Below the pieces are notes generated by a model. That model was not told the DNA's origin and did no database searches. It worked only from the letters and a program-made list of their open reading frames with translations. The position numbers and the translations under genes were made by a program. A stretch of DNA of 64,000 nt from Acuticoccus sp. I52.16.1 (lineage in GTDB: Bacteria > Pseudomonadota > Alphaproteobacteria > Rhizobiales > Amorphaceae): contig NZ_CP094828.1 in NCBI RefSeq assembly GCF_022865125.1, forward strand, positions 620,001 through 684,000, written 5' to 3'. The first letter of the stretch is position 1, and each line of letters opens with the position of its first letter. Shown here in pieces: positions 19,814 to 30,657 of the stretch.

Positions 19814-21028
19814 ATGCGCCTTGCCATCGCCCTCGCGCTGAGCGCCGCACTCGCCGGGCCGGGATATGCCCAGTCGGCCCCGCCGGTGGAGGTCGGCCCG
19901 CCCGACGCGCCCGACCAGCGCCCCGCGTTCGAGGGACAGACCCGCGCCCCCCAGCCCGACAATCCGGTCCCCGTCGCGACGCGCATCGTCGCCACGGGCC
20001 TGCCAAAGCTGTGGGCGCTGGAGTTCCTGCCGGACGGGCGCATGCTCGTCACCGCCAACTCCGGCTCGATGCACATCCTCACCGAGAACGGCCACGTCGG
20101 CCCGATGATCGCCGGCGTCCCCAGCGTCGACTCGCGCGGCCAGGGCGGCCTCCTCGACCTCGCCCTCGACCCCGACTTCGCCTCCAACCACCAGATCTAT
20201 TTTTCCTACGCCGAGCCGCGCGGTGACGGTGTCAACGGCACCTCCGTCGCCACCGCCACCCTGGAGCTGCGCGAGGGCAACACCGCCGCGCTGAAGGGCG
20301 TGCGCGTCATTTTCCGGCAGAAGCCGGGCTATGCGGGGACCAAGCACTTCGGCTCCCGCCTCGCCTTCGCGCCGGACGGCACGCTCTTCGTCACCACCGG
20401 CGAACGCTCCGACACGCCGATCCGCGACAGCGCCCAGGCGCTCGACGCCGGAATGGGCAAGATCTTCCGCATCAACCGCGACGGCACCGTGCCCGACGAC
20501 AACCCGTTCGCCGGACGCGAGGACGTGCAGCCGGCCATCTGGTCCTACGGCCACCGCAACCTGCAATCGGCCCTCGTCGACGCCGACGGCCGGCTGTGGA
20601 CGGTGGAGCACGGGCCGCGCGGCGGGGACGAGCTGAACCGCCCGCAGGCCGGCCTCAACTACGGCTGGCCCGTCATCACCTACGGTGTCGACTACAGCGG
20701 CGCGCCGATCGGCGAGGGGCTGACGCAGATGGAGGGGATGGAACAGCCGGTCTACTACTGGGATCCGGTGATCGCCCCCTCCGGCATGGCGCAGTACGAG
20801 GGCGACCAGTTTCCGCAGTGGCGCGGGCGCTTCCTGGTCGGCGGCCTCAAGGCGCGGGCGGTCGTGGTGCTCGACGTGAAGGACGACAAGGTCGTGACCG
20901 AGGCGTGGGTGCCGCTCAACGCACGCGTGCGCGACGTGAAAGTCGGCCCCGACGGCGCGGTCTACGCCGTGACCGAGACGGGCAACTCCTCCAACATCGT
21001 CAAGCTCGTGCCGCGGAAGGGCTCCTGA
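19814..21028 (+). CDS. PQQ-dependent aldose sugar dehydrogenase (Asd/YliI type), periplasmic
   Basis: The 404-residue protein has a signal peptide (MRLAIALALSAALAGPGYAQ) and a six-bladed propeller of the soluble glucose/sorbosone dehydrogenase family, which oxidises aldoses with bound PQQ. Family segments are LWALEFLPDGRMLVTANSG, GQGGLLDLALDPDFASNHQI, SYGHRNLQSALVDADGRLW, EHGPRGGDELNRPQAGLNYG and FLVGGLKARAVVVLDV. His and Arg/Asp residues in these match the PQQ pocket by position. No pqq genes lie in the window. The preference for particular aldoses cannot be read from sequence. Confidence 0.88.
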   Translation: MRLAIALALSAALAGPGYAQSAPPVEVGPPDAPDQRPAFEGQTRAPQPDNPVPVATRIVATGLPKLWALEFLPDGRMLVTANSGSMHILTENGHVGPMIAGVPSVDSRGQGGLLDLALDPDFASNHQIYFSYAEPRGDGVNGTSVATATLELREGNTAALKGVRVIFRQKPGYAGTKHFGSRLAFAPDGTLFVTTGERSDTPIRDSAQALDAGMGKIFRINRDGTVPDDNPFAGREDVQPAIWSYGHRNLQSALVDADGRLWTVEHGPRGGDELNRPQAGLNYGWPVITYGVDYSGAPIGEGLTQMEGMEQPVYYWDPVIAPSGMAQYEGDQFPQWRGRFLVGGLKARAVVVLDVKDDKVVTEAWVPLNARVRDVKVGPDGAVYAVTETGNSSNIVKLVPRKGS

Positions 21029-21138
21029 GCGGGCCCGCCCGCCGCCGCCGCCCTCGCCACGCCGATCCCCCCGGTTTCGATAACGCCGGATTCGCCTTCC
21101 ACGCGGACCGGTTAGGCCGCGACGCGGCGTTCGCCGCC

Positions 21139-21173
21139 ACCGGCGAGCGCGGCCGATTAAGCTTGCAGCGAAG
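21139..21173. repeat. Conserved intergenic element, copy 2
   Basis: This 35-nt stretch carries the same ordered blocks as 18636-18669 (ACCGGCG, GCCGAT, CTTGCAGCGAAG) with one base inserted before the last block. It ends 118 nt before the CoA-transferase A start at 21292. The near-equal distance to a start codon in both copies hints at a regulatory role for two carbon-metabolism units. Confidence 0.45.
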
Positions 21174-21291
21174 AGCGGACTGCGCGACTTGACGGCAGGG
21201 CTCGACACGCTCGATTTTCTGGTGCGACGCCGCCGGTCAAGTCGTGCTAGTTGCGCCGCATCGACCGGGTTGCCACGACGGGAGGAGAGGC

Positions 21292-21996
21292 ATGAAGAAA
21301 GTTTACGGGTCCGCAGCGGAGGCGCTCGACGGGCTTCTGTTCGACGGCATGTTGATCTCTGCCGGCGGCTTCGGCCTCTGCGGCATTCCCGAGCTCTTGA
21401 TCGCCGCGATCCGCGACGCGGGCACCAAGGACCTCACCGTCGCCTCCAACAATGCCGGCGTCGACGACTTCGGCCTCGGCGTCCTCCTTCAGACCAAACA
21501 GGTCAAGAAGATGATTTCGTCCTACGTGGGCGAAAACGCCGAGTTCATGCGCCAGTACCTGTCGGGCGAGCTGGAGCTGGAATTCAACCCGCAGGGCACA
21601 CTGGCCGAGCGCATGCGTGCCGGCGGCTCCGGCATTCCGGGCTTCTACACCAAGACCGGCGTCGGCACCCTCGTCGCCGAGGGCAAGGAGCACAAGGACT
21701 TCGACGGCGAGACTTACATCCTGGAGCGCGGCATCGTCGCCGACCTCGCCATCGTCAAGGCCTGGAAGGCGGACGACACCGGCAACCTCGTCTTCCGCAA
21801 GACCGCGCGGAACTTCAACCCGCCGGCCGCCATGTCCGGCAAGGTCTGCGTCGTCGAGGTCGAGGAGATCGTCCCGCGCGGCTCGCTGGACGGCGACCAG
21901 ATCCACCTCCCCGGCATCTACGTCCACCGCATCATCCAGGGCGAGCACGAGAAGCGCATCGAGCAGCGCACCACGCGCAAGCGCGAAGCGGCCTGA
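21292..21996 (+). CDS. scoA: 3-oxoacid (succinyl-CoA:acetoacetate) CoA-transferase, subunit A
   Basis: The 234-residue protein is the alpha subunit of family I CoA-transferases, which activate acetoacetate or related 3-oxoacids with succinyl-CoA. Typical features are [20 protein letters not shown], the Gly-rich [36 protein letters not shown] with FYTKTGVGT, and [20 protein letters not shown] near the end. GGAGGAGAGG sits just before the ATG. The beta subunit follows 88 nt downstream. Succinyl-CoA specificity is inferred from similarity to ScoA rather than to acetate- or glutaconate-specific enzymes. Confidence 0.93.
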   Translation: MKKVYGSAAEALDGLLFDGMLISAGGFGLCGIPELLIAAIRDAGTKDLTVASNNAGVDDFGLGVLLQTKQVKKMISSYVGENAEFMRQYLSGELELEFNPQGTLAERMRAGGSGIPGFYTKTGVGTLVAEGKEHKDFDGETYILERGIVADLAIVKAWKADDTGNLVFRKTARNFNPPAAMSGKVCVVEVEEIVPRGSLDGDQIHLPGIYVHRIIQGEHEKRIEQRTTRKREAA

Positions 21997-22084
21997 CCCC
22001 TCGGGCCGCCGACGCGACCGATGTGACGCCCCTGCGGGGGCAAGGACAATCCGGCGAGACCGCCGACTTTTCAGGAGATGGCTT

Positions 22085-22711
22085 GTGCCCTGGGACCGCA
22101 ATCAAATGGCCGCTCGCGCCGCGGAAGAGCTCGAAGACGGCATGTACGTCAACCTCGGGATCGGCATCCCGACCCTCGTCGCCAACTATGTCGGCGACAA
22201 GGACATCACCCTGCAGTCCGAAAACGGCATGCTGGGGATGGGCCCCTTCCCCTACGAGGGCGAGGAGGACCCGGACCTCATCAATGCCGGCAAGCAGACG
22301 ATCACCGAACTGAACCGCACCGCCTATTTCGACAGCGCGACCTCGTTCGGCATGATCCGCGGCGGCAAGATCGCGGCCGCCATCCTGGGCGCGATGGAAG
22401 TGGCCGAGAACGGCGACCTCGCCAACTGGATGATCCCCGGCAAGCTCGTCAAAGGCATGGGCGGGGCGATGGACCTCGTCGCCGGCGTCGGCAAGGTGAT
22501 CGTGGTGATGGACCATACCAACAAGGCCGGCGAGTCCAAGGTGCTGAAGGAATGCACCCTGCCGCTGACCGGAACCGGCGTGATCGACCGCATCATCACC
22601 AACCTCGGCGTGCTGGACGTCGTCGAGGGCGGGCTGAAGATCGTCGAGTGTGCCGACGGCGTGACCGAGGACGAGCTGCGCGCCGCCACCAAGGCGACCA
22701 TCGTCGACTGA
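22085..22711 (+). CDS. scoB: 3-oxoacid CoA-transferase, subunit B
   Basis: The 208-residue beta subunit starts at a GTG with AGGAG upstream (MPWDRNQMAARAAEELEDGM). The catalytic Glu that forms the CoA thioester intermediate is Glu46 in QSENGMLGMGPFP. Other family stretches are YVNLGIGIPTLVANYV, RGGKIAAAILGAMEVAENGD and WMIPGKLVKGMGGAMDLVAG. With subunit A it forms the active enzyme, and it precedes a bifunctional beta-oxidation gene, suggesting a unit that degrades short acyl or 3-oxoacyl compounds. Confidence 0.94.
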   Translation: MPWDRNQMAARAAEELEDGMYVNLGIGIPTLVANYVGDKDITLQSENGMLGMGPFPYEGEEDPDLINAGKQTITELNRTAYFDSATSFGMIRGGKIAAAILGAMEVAENGDLANWMIPGKLVKGMGGAMDLVAGVGKVIVVMDHTNKAGESKVLKECTLPLTGTGVIDRIITNLGVLDVVEGGLKIVECADGVTEDELRAATKATIVD

Positions 22712-22847
22712 GGCGCGTTCGCACCGCCCGAGGCGGGTTACGCCCCCGGCGACGCGAACGCTCCATGTCCCCCGCCGACCCCGCTGGGCCGGCGGCACGA
22801 TCCCGCCGGCGCCCGAGCCAGCGGCCCGAGGGAGGAAAACGAGACCC

Positions 22848-24956
<2,109 letters not shown>

Positions 24957-25271
24957 TACGCCCCGGCCTCCGGCCGACCCGCGCCGCCATGTCCGGTCGT
25001 CCCGCGCCGGCGTCTCCGGCGGGCTCCGGGTGCGACGACGGGCGACCGGCCGGGCGAACGGATGCCCCATGCGCCGTCATCGCGGCCCGCCGCGGTGCGC
25101 AGGCATGACGCGCCCGCCGGACCTCCCGCCCGCCGGACCTCCCGCCCGGCGGCGCCGCGCGGCGGCCGGCCGGCCCGTCGTCCCGTCGCGCCGGGTGATG
25201 CCGAGAGGCTTGATCCCCCGTGGCGGCCGGCCGATGCTCCGGCCGCGCCCCACGGGCCGCGAGGCGATAGC
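24957..25271. other. Intergenic region without a convincing gene
   Basis: This 315-nt, very GC-rich spacer separates the beta-oxidation gene from the glycosyltransferase-like pair. It contains one direct repeat of 16 nt (CGCCCGCCGGACCTCC at 25111-25126 and 25127-25142). Open frames crossing it are Arg/Pro/Ala-rich and look like composition artefacts. No terminator with a T tract and no clear promoter were seen. Confidence 0.5.
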
Positions 25272-26270
25272 ATGATGACCACCCGCCAGCCCCCGCACCG
25301 TCTTCGCGGATACCCCGCGACCACCGCTCGCCCCGTCTGGCGGTCGGGGCCGCGCGGCGTGGGCGTCGTCATCCCCTTCCGCCGCTACGACGCGGGGTTG
25401 GAGGAGGCCGTCGCCTCCGTCTGGGCGCAGTCGGGCGTGGAGGCCGAGGCCATTCTCGTCGCGGTCGGCGTTTCCGAGCGGGACCACCTCCGCGCCGAGC
25501 GTCTCGCGGCCAAGGGGCGCGGCCGGATCGCGAGCGCCGCGACGTCGGGTGCCGCCCTCGCCCACGGCACGGCCGCCTCGGGCGCCCCCGTCCTGACGAC
25601 ACTCGATCCCGAGACGACCCTCGCCCCCCACAAACTCGCCGCCGATGTCGACATCATCGGCACGGACCCGCGCGCCATCGCCGTCTGCGACCTGGAGCGC
25701 CGCCAGCTCGGCGCGCCGGTGCGCTGGTCCTTCGGCGCGCTCGGCGGTCTCGCCGGCGGCGCCCTCACCGCCGCGGTGGCCGCGCGCGGCCCGGCCCTGC
25801 CCCGGCATATCGCCTTCTCGCGCGCCCTCTACGGCCGCACCATGGGCTACGGCCCGACCCTCGGCCGCTTCGCCGACTGGTCGCTCGCCATCGAGCTGAG
25901 CGGCCTCGCCTCCGGCGTCGTGCGCACGCCGCAGGTCGGCCTCGTCTGGACGCCGCGGCCCGGCCGCACGCCCGCATGCGAGGCGATGTGGGACGCCGCC
26001 CTCGACCTCCACCGCGCCTTCCTGTGCCAAGCGGACATGCTCGCCACCCGCTTCGGCGCCGAGGCGCTCACCTTTCTGCGCAGCGCCGCCGAGACCCTCG
26101 TCGTCTCCGCGCCCATGCGTGATGCGTGGGACCATCTGGAGGCCCGCGCGACCTTCCCCGGCCACGTCCTGACAGACCTGCGCGCCCTCGGCCGGGCCCT
26201 CGACACGACCTGCGGGCCCGCGCAGGTGCGTCTGGAACGGGCCTACGCCGCGTTGACGGTGCCGGCATGA
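25272..26270 (+). CDS. Glycosyltransferase family 2-like protein
   Basis: The 332-residue protein opens its conserved part with RGVGVVIPFRRYDAGLEEAV, the first strand and helix of GT-A glycosyltransferases, followed by SVWAQSGVEAEAILVAVGVS. A candidate acidic metal motif is LTTLDPETTLAPHKLAADVD. Later segments are PRHIAFSRALYGRTMGYGPT and FADWSLAIELSGLASGVVRT, consistent with the acceptor half. There is no membrane helix. The stop overlaps the next gene (ATGA), so the two are coupled. Activity and acceptor are unknown. The start is one of two adjacent ATGs at 25272/25275. Confidence 0.65.
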   Translation: MMTTRQPPHRLRGYPATTARPVWRSGPRGVGVVIPFRRYDAGLEEAVASVWAQSGVEAEAILVAVGVSERDHLRAERLAAKGRGRIASAATSGAALAHGTAASGAPVLTTLDPETTLAPHKLAADVDIIGTDPRAIAVCDLERRQLGAPVRWSFGALGGLAGGALTAAVAARGPALPRHIAFSRALYGRTMGYGPTLGRFADWSLAIELSGLASGVVRTPQVGLVWTPRPGRTPACEAMWDAALDLHRAFLCQADMLATRFGAEALTFLRSAAETLVVSAPMRDAWDHLEARATFPGHVLTDLRALGRALDTTCGPAQVRLERAYAALTVPA

Positions 26271-27481
26271 GCGCACCCAACCTCGGCTTCGACCATTTCA
26301 CGTCGATCGCCCCGGTCGGGATCGCCGCCCAGGTCGACAAGCTCGCGACGTGGCATGCCGCCCACGGCCGCCCCGTCTTCACCGTCAACCACGCCCGCGA
26401 GTTCGATACCTTCGCCGCCGACCTGCCGCCGTGGATGATCCCGGTCGAGGTCGACTTCGCGCGCGCCTACGGCCGCGACTACCTGCCCCTTCGCGCCCTG
26501 CGGGACGGCATCGCCCGTGCCGCCTCCCCCACCGCCGAGCGCATCGTCTTCACCAACTCCGACATCAAGGTCCGCGGGATCGACGATGTCGCCGCCCTGG
26601 TCACCGCCCCGGCCGACCTCACCTTCGCCTCCCGCAGCGACGTCAGGCCCGACGGCACCGACGCCGGCCTCTACACTGACGGGTTCGACGTCTTCGCGTT
26701 CTCGCGCGACAGCCTCGGCGTGCTGGAGCGGGACGACTTGCGCCTCGGCATGCCCTGGTGGGACTACATGGTGCCGGTGCTGGCGATCCTCGCCGGACAC
26801 ACCGTGCGCCGGCTGGACGACGCGGTCTTCCCCCACATCACCCACTCCCAGCGCTGGTCCGAGGTCGCCTACCAGGACATCGGCGTGCGCTGCCTCATGG
26901 ACATGGCGCCCGACCTGATCGACGCGGACGCCATCACCGGCGCGAAGATCATGACCTTCGCCCGCTTCACCAACGACATCCTCAACAGCGACGCCCTCGG
27001 CGACCGGCGCGCCGACGCGCGCCCCACGGACCTGCGCGCCGACATCCGTCGCGTCATCCGCAACATCTTCCGCGACGACACCGACGCGCCCGACCGGGCC
27101 GACTATCGCCCCACTCAGGATCTCCTCGGGAGCGATCAGCCGGGGGTCGCCGTCGCGCTCGTCGCCCCTGCGACGCTGGAGCCGGTCCCCGGCGCCTGGA
27201 AGCTCAGCCGCAACGGTGCCCCCTACGGCGGAATGTGCCGGATCGTCGCCGAGGTGAAGCGCGGCGGCCGCTACGAGGTCGAGCTGGTCGCCACCAGCGT
27301 CGGCAAGCGTCTCAGTGTCGCCATCGGCGGCACGCGCCTGCATCTCACCGAGCCGCGGACGATCCGCCAGTCGGTCTTCGCCCCGCACGAGACGCTGACG
27401 ATCGACCTCGATCCCGGCGAGGACACCAAGGGCACCGCCACCCTGGCCGCCCTGCGCCTGCGCCGGATGGCGAGCGCCTGA
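26267..27481 (+). CDS. Putative GT-A-like glycosyltransferase-related protein
   Basis: The 404-residue product has an N-terminal alpha/beta domain with the segment RIVFTNSDIKVRGIDDVAAL, where SDIK sits like the metal-binding motif of nucleotide-sugar transferases. It continues with YTDGFDVFAFSRDSLGVLER and MPWWDYMVPVLAILAGHTVR, and HITHSQRWSEVAYQDIG. Residues about 300-404 form a separate beta-rich domain (WKLSRNGAPYGGMCRIVAEV). The ATG overlaps the preceding stop. I do not recognise a named family; the transferase reading rests on the motif and the coupled neighbour. Confidence 0.6.
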   Translation: MSAPNLGFDHFTSIAPVGIAAQVDKLATWHAAHGRPVFTVNHAREFDTFAADLPPWMIPVEVDFARAYGRDYLPLRALRDGIARAASPTAERIVFTNSDIKVRGIDDVAALVTAPADLTFASRSDVRPDGTDAGLYTDGFDVFAFSRDSLGVLERDDLRLGMPWWDYMVPVLAILAGHTVRRLDDAVFPHITHSQRWSEVAYQDIGVRCLMDMAPDLIDADAITGAKIMTFARFTNDILNSDALGDRRADARPTDLRADIRRVIRNIFRDDTDAPDRADYRPTQDLLGSDQPGVAVALVAPATLEPVPGAWKLSRNGAPYGGMCRIVAEVKRGGRYEVELVATSVGKRLSVAIGGTRLHLTEPRTIRQSVFAPHETLTIDLDPGEDTKGTATLAALRLRRMASA

Positions 27482-27592
27482 CGTCCTCCCGCCGGCGGGG
27501 CTCCGAAGGGAGCACGCGGCGCTCACCGCCGGACCGCTCACGACCACGCGCGAGGCGTGCCGGCGTGGTGTCCCGGTCGTCCGCGGCGCGCC

Positions 27593-28501
27593 CTATGCGC
27601 CGAGTTCCGCCGTCACGAGGGCGAGGAGCGCTTGCGCGGCGCGGGTCTTGTGGCGCTGCGGGTGGGTGAGAACCGCGAAGGGGCGAACCGGACGCGGCGC
27701 CCAGGTGACACGCCGCATCGCGATACGCCGCGTGCGAAACGCGCCGACCGCGCGGCGGGAGAGGATAGTCACCGCATCGCCCGCGCCGACCGCCGCCAGC
27801 ACCGCCTCGTTCGACGGCAGCTCGAGCGCCACGTCGAGATCCGCGGCGGTGAGGCCCATCACCGCGAAGTGCGCCTCCGCGGCCGACCGTGTGCCCGAGC
27901 CCGGCTCGCGCAGGACCCACCGCAACGCGCGATAGTCGCCGGCGGTGAAGGCCGGCCGCCGCGTCTCCCCGTGACCGCGCGCCAGCACCATGACCAGTTC
28001 GTCCCGCGCGACCACTTCGCGGTGGAGGTCGTCCGCCGGCACCTCGCCCTCCACGAACCCGAGGTCGGCCGCCCCCTCCCGCACCGCCCGCGCCGCGTGC
28101 GCCGTGTTGCCCACGCTGAGCGCGATCTGGATCTTGGGGTGACGATCGTGCAGCGCCATCAGGTGGCCCGGCAGCCAGTAGCTCGCCACCGTCTGGCTGG
28201 CGGCGATGCGCAGCCGCCCGCGCATCTCCCGCGCCAGATCGTCCAGCACCAGCCGCGTCGTCTCCGCCTGGGCCAGCAGGCTGCGCGCCGCGTCGATGAA
28301 GATCTCGCCGGCCTCGGTCGGCGCGATGCCCCGCCCCACCCGGTCGAACAGCGCCACGCCGTGTTGCGCCTCCAGCGCGGCGATCGCCGACGAGACGGCC
28401 GATTGCGTCAGGTGCAGCGCTTCCGCCGCGCGCGTGACGTGCCGCCGCTCCGCCACCGCCAGGAAGATGCGCACCTGATCCAGGGTCATGCGGAAACTCA
28501 T
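27593..28501 (-). CDS. LysR-type transcriptional regulator (CysB/CbbR/YeiE-like)
   Basis: The protein of about 302 residues has an N-terminal winged helix-turn-helix (MTLDQVRIFLAVAERRHVTR, AAEALHLTQSAVSSAIAALE) and a periplasmic-binding-like effector domain (about 95-300: LRIAASQTVASYWLPGHLMA, REPGSGTRSAAEAHFAVMG). It is divergent from a YeiH-type exporter gene, the same arrangement as yeiE-yeiH in enterobacteria, so it probably controls that gene and itself. ATG at 28489 is an alternative start, and a TTG at 28507 also exists. The effector is unknown. Confidence 0.88.
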   Translation of the reverse strand: MSFRMTLDQVRIFLAVAERRHVTRAAEALHLTQSAVSSAIAALEAQHGVALFDRVGRGIAPTEAGEIFIDAARSLLAQAETTRLVLDDLAREMRGRLRIAASQTVASYWLPGHLMALHDRHPKIQIALSVGNTAHAARAVREGAADLGFVEGEVPADDLHREVVARDELVMVLARGHGETRRPAFTAGDYRALRWVLREPGSGTRSAAEAHFAVMGLTAADLDVALELPSNEAVLAAVGAGDAVTILSRRAVGAFRTRRIAMRRVTWAPRPVRPFAVLTHPQRHKTRAAQALLALVTAELGA

Positions 28502-28529
28502 CGGCAAAATCGATTGGTTTGCTCAGAAT

Positions 28530-28546
28530 ATTCAATTGGATCGAAT
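28530..28546. promoter_or_regulatory. Candidate LysR operator
   Basis: ATTCAATTGGATCGAAT lies in the divergent interval between the LysR and YeiH genes. ATTC and GAAT are inverted about a 9-nt centre, and a GATC repeat overlaps it (GATCGAATGATC). LysR regulators commonly bind such imperfect dyads. The site is 28 nt upstream of the LysR start and about 46 nt upstream of the YeiH start. Confidence 0.4.
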
Positions 28547-28592
28547 GATCAAGGCGCGCCACATTGGCTGCATTGCGATGAGGACCGGCGCG

Positions 28593-29618
28593 ATGGCGAT
28601 TATGAGCGTGCAAAATTCCCCTTCCACGGCGGAGGGTTGGCTGCAGCGCTTGCGCCCCGTGGCGCCGGGGCTCGCCCTCGCCGCGGTGCTGGCGGCGCTG
28701 GCGATGCCGCTGGCGGCGTGGTCCGGTTCGCCGCTGATCAGCCCCATGGTGCTGGCGATGGTGGCCGGCATCGCCATCCGCAACACGGTCGGCCTCGGCG
28801 AGGGGATGCTTCCGGGCGTCAAGGTGGCGCTGCGGCCGGTGCTCCGGCTCGGCATCGTCCTCCTCGGCGCCCGGCTGACGTTCGAGCAGCTCGGCGCCAT
28901 CGGCCTCTCCGGCGTCGCCGTCGTCGCGCTGGCGCTGGTGTCGACCTTCCTGTTCACCAAGGCCGCCGCGCGAGTGCTCGGAGTCGACGCCAAGCTCGGC
29001 GAGCTGATCGCGGCCGGCACCTCCATCTGCGGTGCGTCGGCGGTGCTGGCGGTCAACACCGTCACCCGCGCGCACGACGAGGATGTCGCCTACGCGATCG
29101 CCTGCGTCACGGTGTTCGGCTCGCTGTCGATGCTGCTCTTTCCGCTGCTCGCCGGCCCGCTGGGCTTCTCGCCCGAGGCGTACGGGCTCTGGGTCGGGGC
29201 CAGCGTGCACGAGGTGGCGCAGGCGGTCGGCGGCGGCTTCGCGCTGGGCGACGTCGCCGGTGAGACGGCCACCGTCGCCAAGCTCGGTCGCGTGATCCTC
29301 CTGGCGCCGATGATCCTGATCCTGGGCGCCGTGGCGGCACGACGCGGCGGCGCGGTCGCCGGACGCGCGCCGATGCCGTGGTTCGTGTTCGGCTTCGTCG
29401 CGGTGGTCGCGCTCAACTCGCTGGTGGCGTTCCCCGCGGTCGCCGTCCACGGCGCGGCGAGCGCGTCGACGCTCCTTCTCACCATGGCGCTCGGCGCGAT
29501 GGGGCTGGAGACGGACCTCGCCAAGCTGCGGCTGAAGGGCGTGCGGCCGCTACTTCTCGGCGCGGTGGCATGGGTCTTCATCGCCGCGGTGACGGCGGCG
29601 CTCGTCACCGCCGCCTAG
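28593..29618 (+). CDS. YeiH family (UPF0324) putative sulfate/anion exporter
   Basis: The 341-residue protein has about ten membrane helices and the family signatures ISPMVLAMVAGIAIRNTVGL, LGIVLLGARLTFEQLG, LIAAGTSICGASAVLAVNTV and GASVHEVAQAVGGGFALGD. Members are predicted inner-membrane exporters, linked in some bacteria to sulfur-compound stress; the substrate is not proven. The ATG at 28593 has GAGGA 8 nt upstream; ATG at 28578 is possible. The TAG stop lies on the TA target duplication of the adjacent IS630 element, and the same stop is rebuilt on the far side, so the protein is not truncated. Confidence 0.88.
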   Translation: MAIMSVQNSPSTAEGWLQRLRPVAPGLALAAVLAALAMPLAAWSGSPLISPMVLAMVAGIAIRNTVGLGEGMLPGVKVALRPVLRLGIVLLGARLTFEQLGAIGLSGVAVVALALVSTFLFTKAAARVLGVDAKLGELIAAGTSICGASAVLAVNTVTRAHDEDVAYAIACVTVFGSLSMLLFPLLAGPLGFSPEAYGLWVGASVHEVAQAVGGGFALGDVAGETATVAKLGRVILLAPMILILGAVAARRGGAVAGRAPMPWFVFGFVAVVALNSLVAFPAVAVHGAASASTLLLTMALGAMGLETDLAKLRLKGVRPLLLGAVAWVFIAAVTAALVTAA

Positions 29619-29632
29619 AGCGTTTCGCGCTC
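29618..29632 (+). repeat. Left inverted repeat of the IS630 element
   Basis: GAGCGTTTCGCGCTC begins directly after the left TA target copy. It matches the right end (read in reverse complement, GAGCACTTCGCGCTC) at 13 of 15 positions. Confidence 0.88.
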
Positions 29633-29683
29633 GGAATGAATCGCTGTGGGATTCCCGAATCAGCGGAAGTCTGATTCAGCATC

Positions 29684-30657
29684 ATGGCTGGCGATGGGGG
29701 GCCAGTCATGATGCCCAAGCTGCTCTCTGAGGATCTTCGCCTTCGCGTGGTTCGCGCCATCGACGATGGAATGTCCCGCCGGCAGGCCGCGGCGCGGTTC
29801 GAGGTCGCCCCGTCCACGGCGATCCGATGGTACGAGGCTTGGCAACGCACCGGCTCATGCCGCGCCAAGCGCCAGGGCGGCGACCGCTGGTCCCACGTCA
29901 CCGAAGCCCACGCCGAGCGCATCCTCGCGATCCTGGACGGCACCGGCGACATCACCCTGGTCGAGCTGAAGGCAAGGCTCGGTGAGAGCGGCGGCACGGT
30001 CTCCATCTCGGCGCTGTCGCGCTTCTTCCGTCGCCACGGGATCACGCGCAAAAAAAGACCGGCCACGCGGCCGAGCAGGACCGCGCGGATGTCCTTGCCC
30101 GGCGGCACGCCTGGTTCGACGGGCAGGACGAGCTCGACGCCGAGCGCCTGATCTTCATCGACGAGACCTGGGCCAACACGAAGATGGCCCGCACCCACGG
30201 CCGCTGCGCCCGGGGGACAAGGCTGCGCATGCCGCTGCCGTTCGGCCATTGGAAGACGACCACGCTGGTCGCCGGGCTCTCGCTGTCCGGGATCGTCGCG
30301 CCTATGGTGCTCGACCGGGCGATCAACGGCGTATGGTTCGAGACCTACGTGGAGCAGGTTCTCGCACCATGCCTGTCGCCGGGCGACGTCGTCGTGATGG
30401 ACAACCTCGGCAGTCACAAGGGTTGGCGCGTTCGCGACCTGATCGAGAGCGCCGGGGCGAGGCTCGTGTTCCTCCCGCCCTACAGCCCCGACTTCAACCC
30501 GATCGAGATGGCCTTCGCCAAGATCAAGGCGCTCCTTCGAAAGGCGGCGGAGCGAACCGTCGATGACCTGTGGGACCGCATCGGCGCGGTCCTCGACCTC
30601 GTCACGCCAGACGAAGCCCGAGCCTACTTCCGAGCCGCCGGCTATGACCCGGACTGA
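29684..30657 (+). CDS. IS630-family transposase made by -1 frameshift (orfA + orfB)
   Basis: The first frame (29684 to about 30056) encodes the helix-turn-helix region: LSEDLRLRVVRAIDDGMSRR, AAARFEVAPSTAIRWYEAWQ. Read straight on, it ends at 30151 in non-homologous sequence. Slipping one base back on the A7 run at 30050-30056 joins it to a frame with the DDE domain: LIFIDETWANTKMARTHG (first Asp), GDVVVMDNLGSHKG (second Asp) and LPPYSPDFNPIEMAFAKIK (Glu). The joined protein is about 324 residues, normal for IS630. The stop overlaps the right inverted repeat. A start at 29708 is possible. Confidence 0.9.
30050..30056 (+). other. A7 slippery site for transposase frameshifting
   Basis: Seven consecutive A residues, read AAA AAA AGA in the upstream frame and AAG ACC after a -1 shift, lie exactly where homology passes between frames. 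Such runs support ribosomal -1 slippage or transcriptional slippage in IS630 elements. Confidence 0.75.

Noticed and set aside
25111-25142. Two direct 16-bp copies in the 24957-25271 spacer
   Set aside because: Only two copies of very GC-rich sequence with no hairpin or coding context; more likely a local slippage event than a functional repeat.
29684-30151. Transposase as a broken pseudogene
   Set aside because: Frame change occurs at an A7 run, all catalytic motifs and both ends are intact, and frameshifting is usual in IS630 elements.
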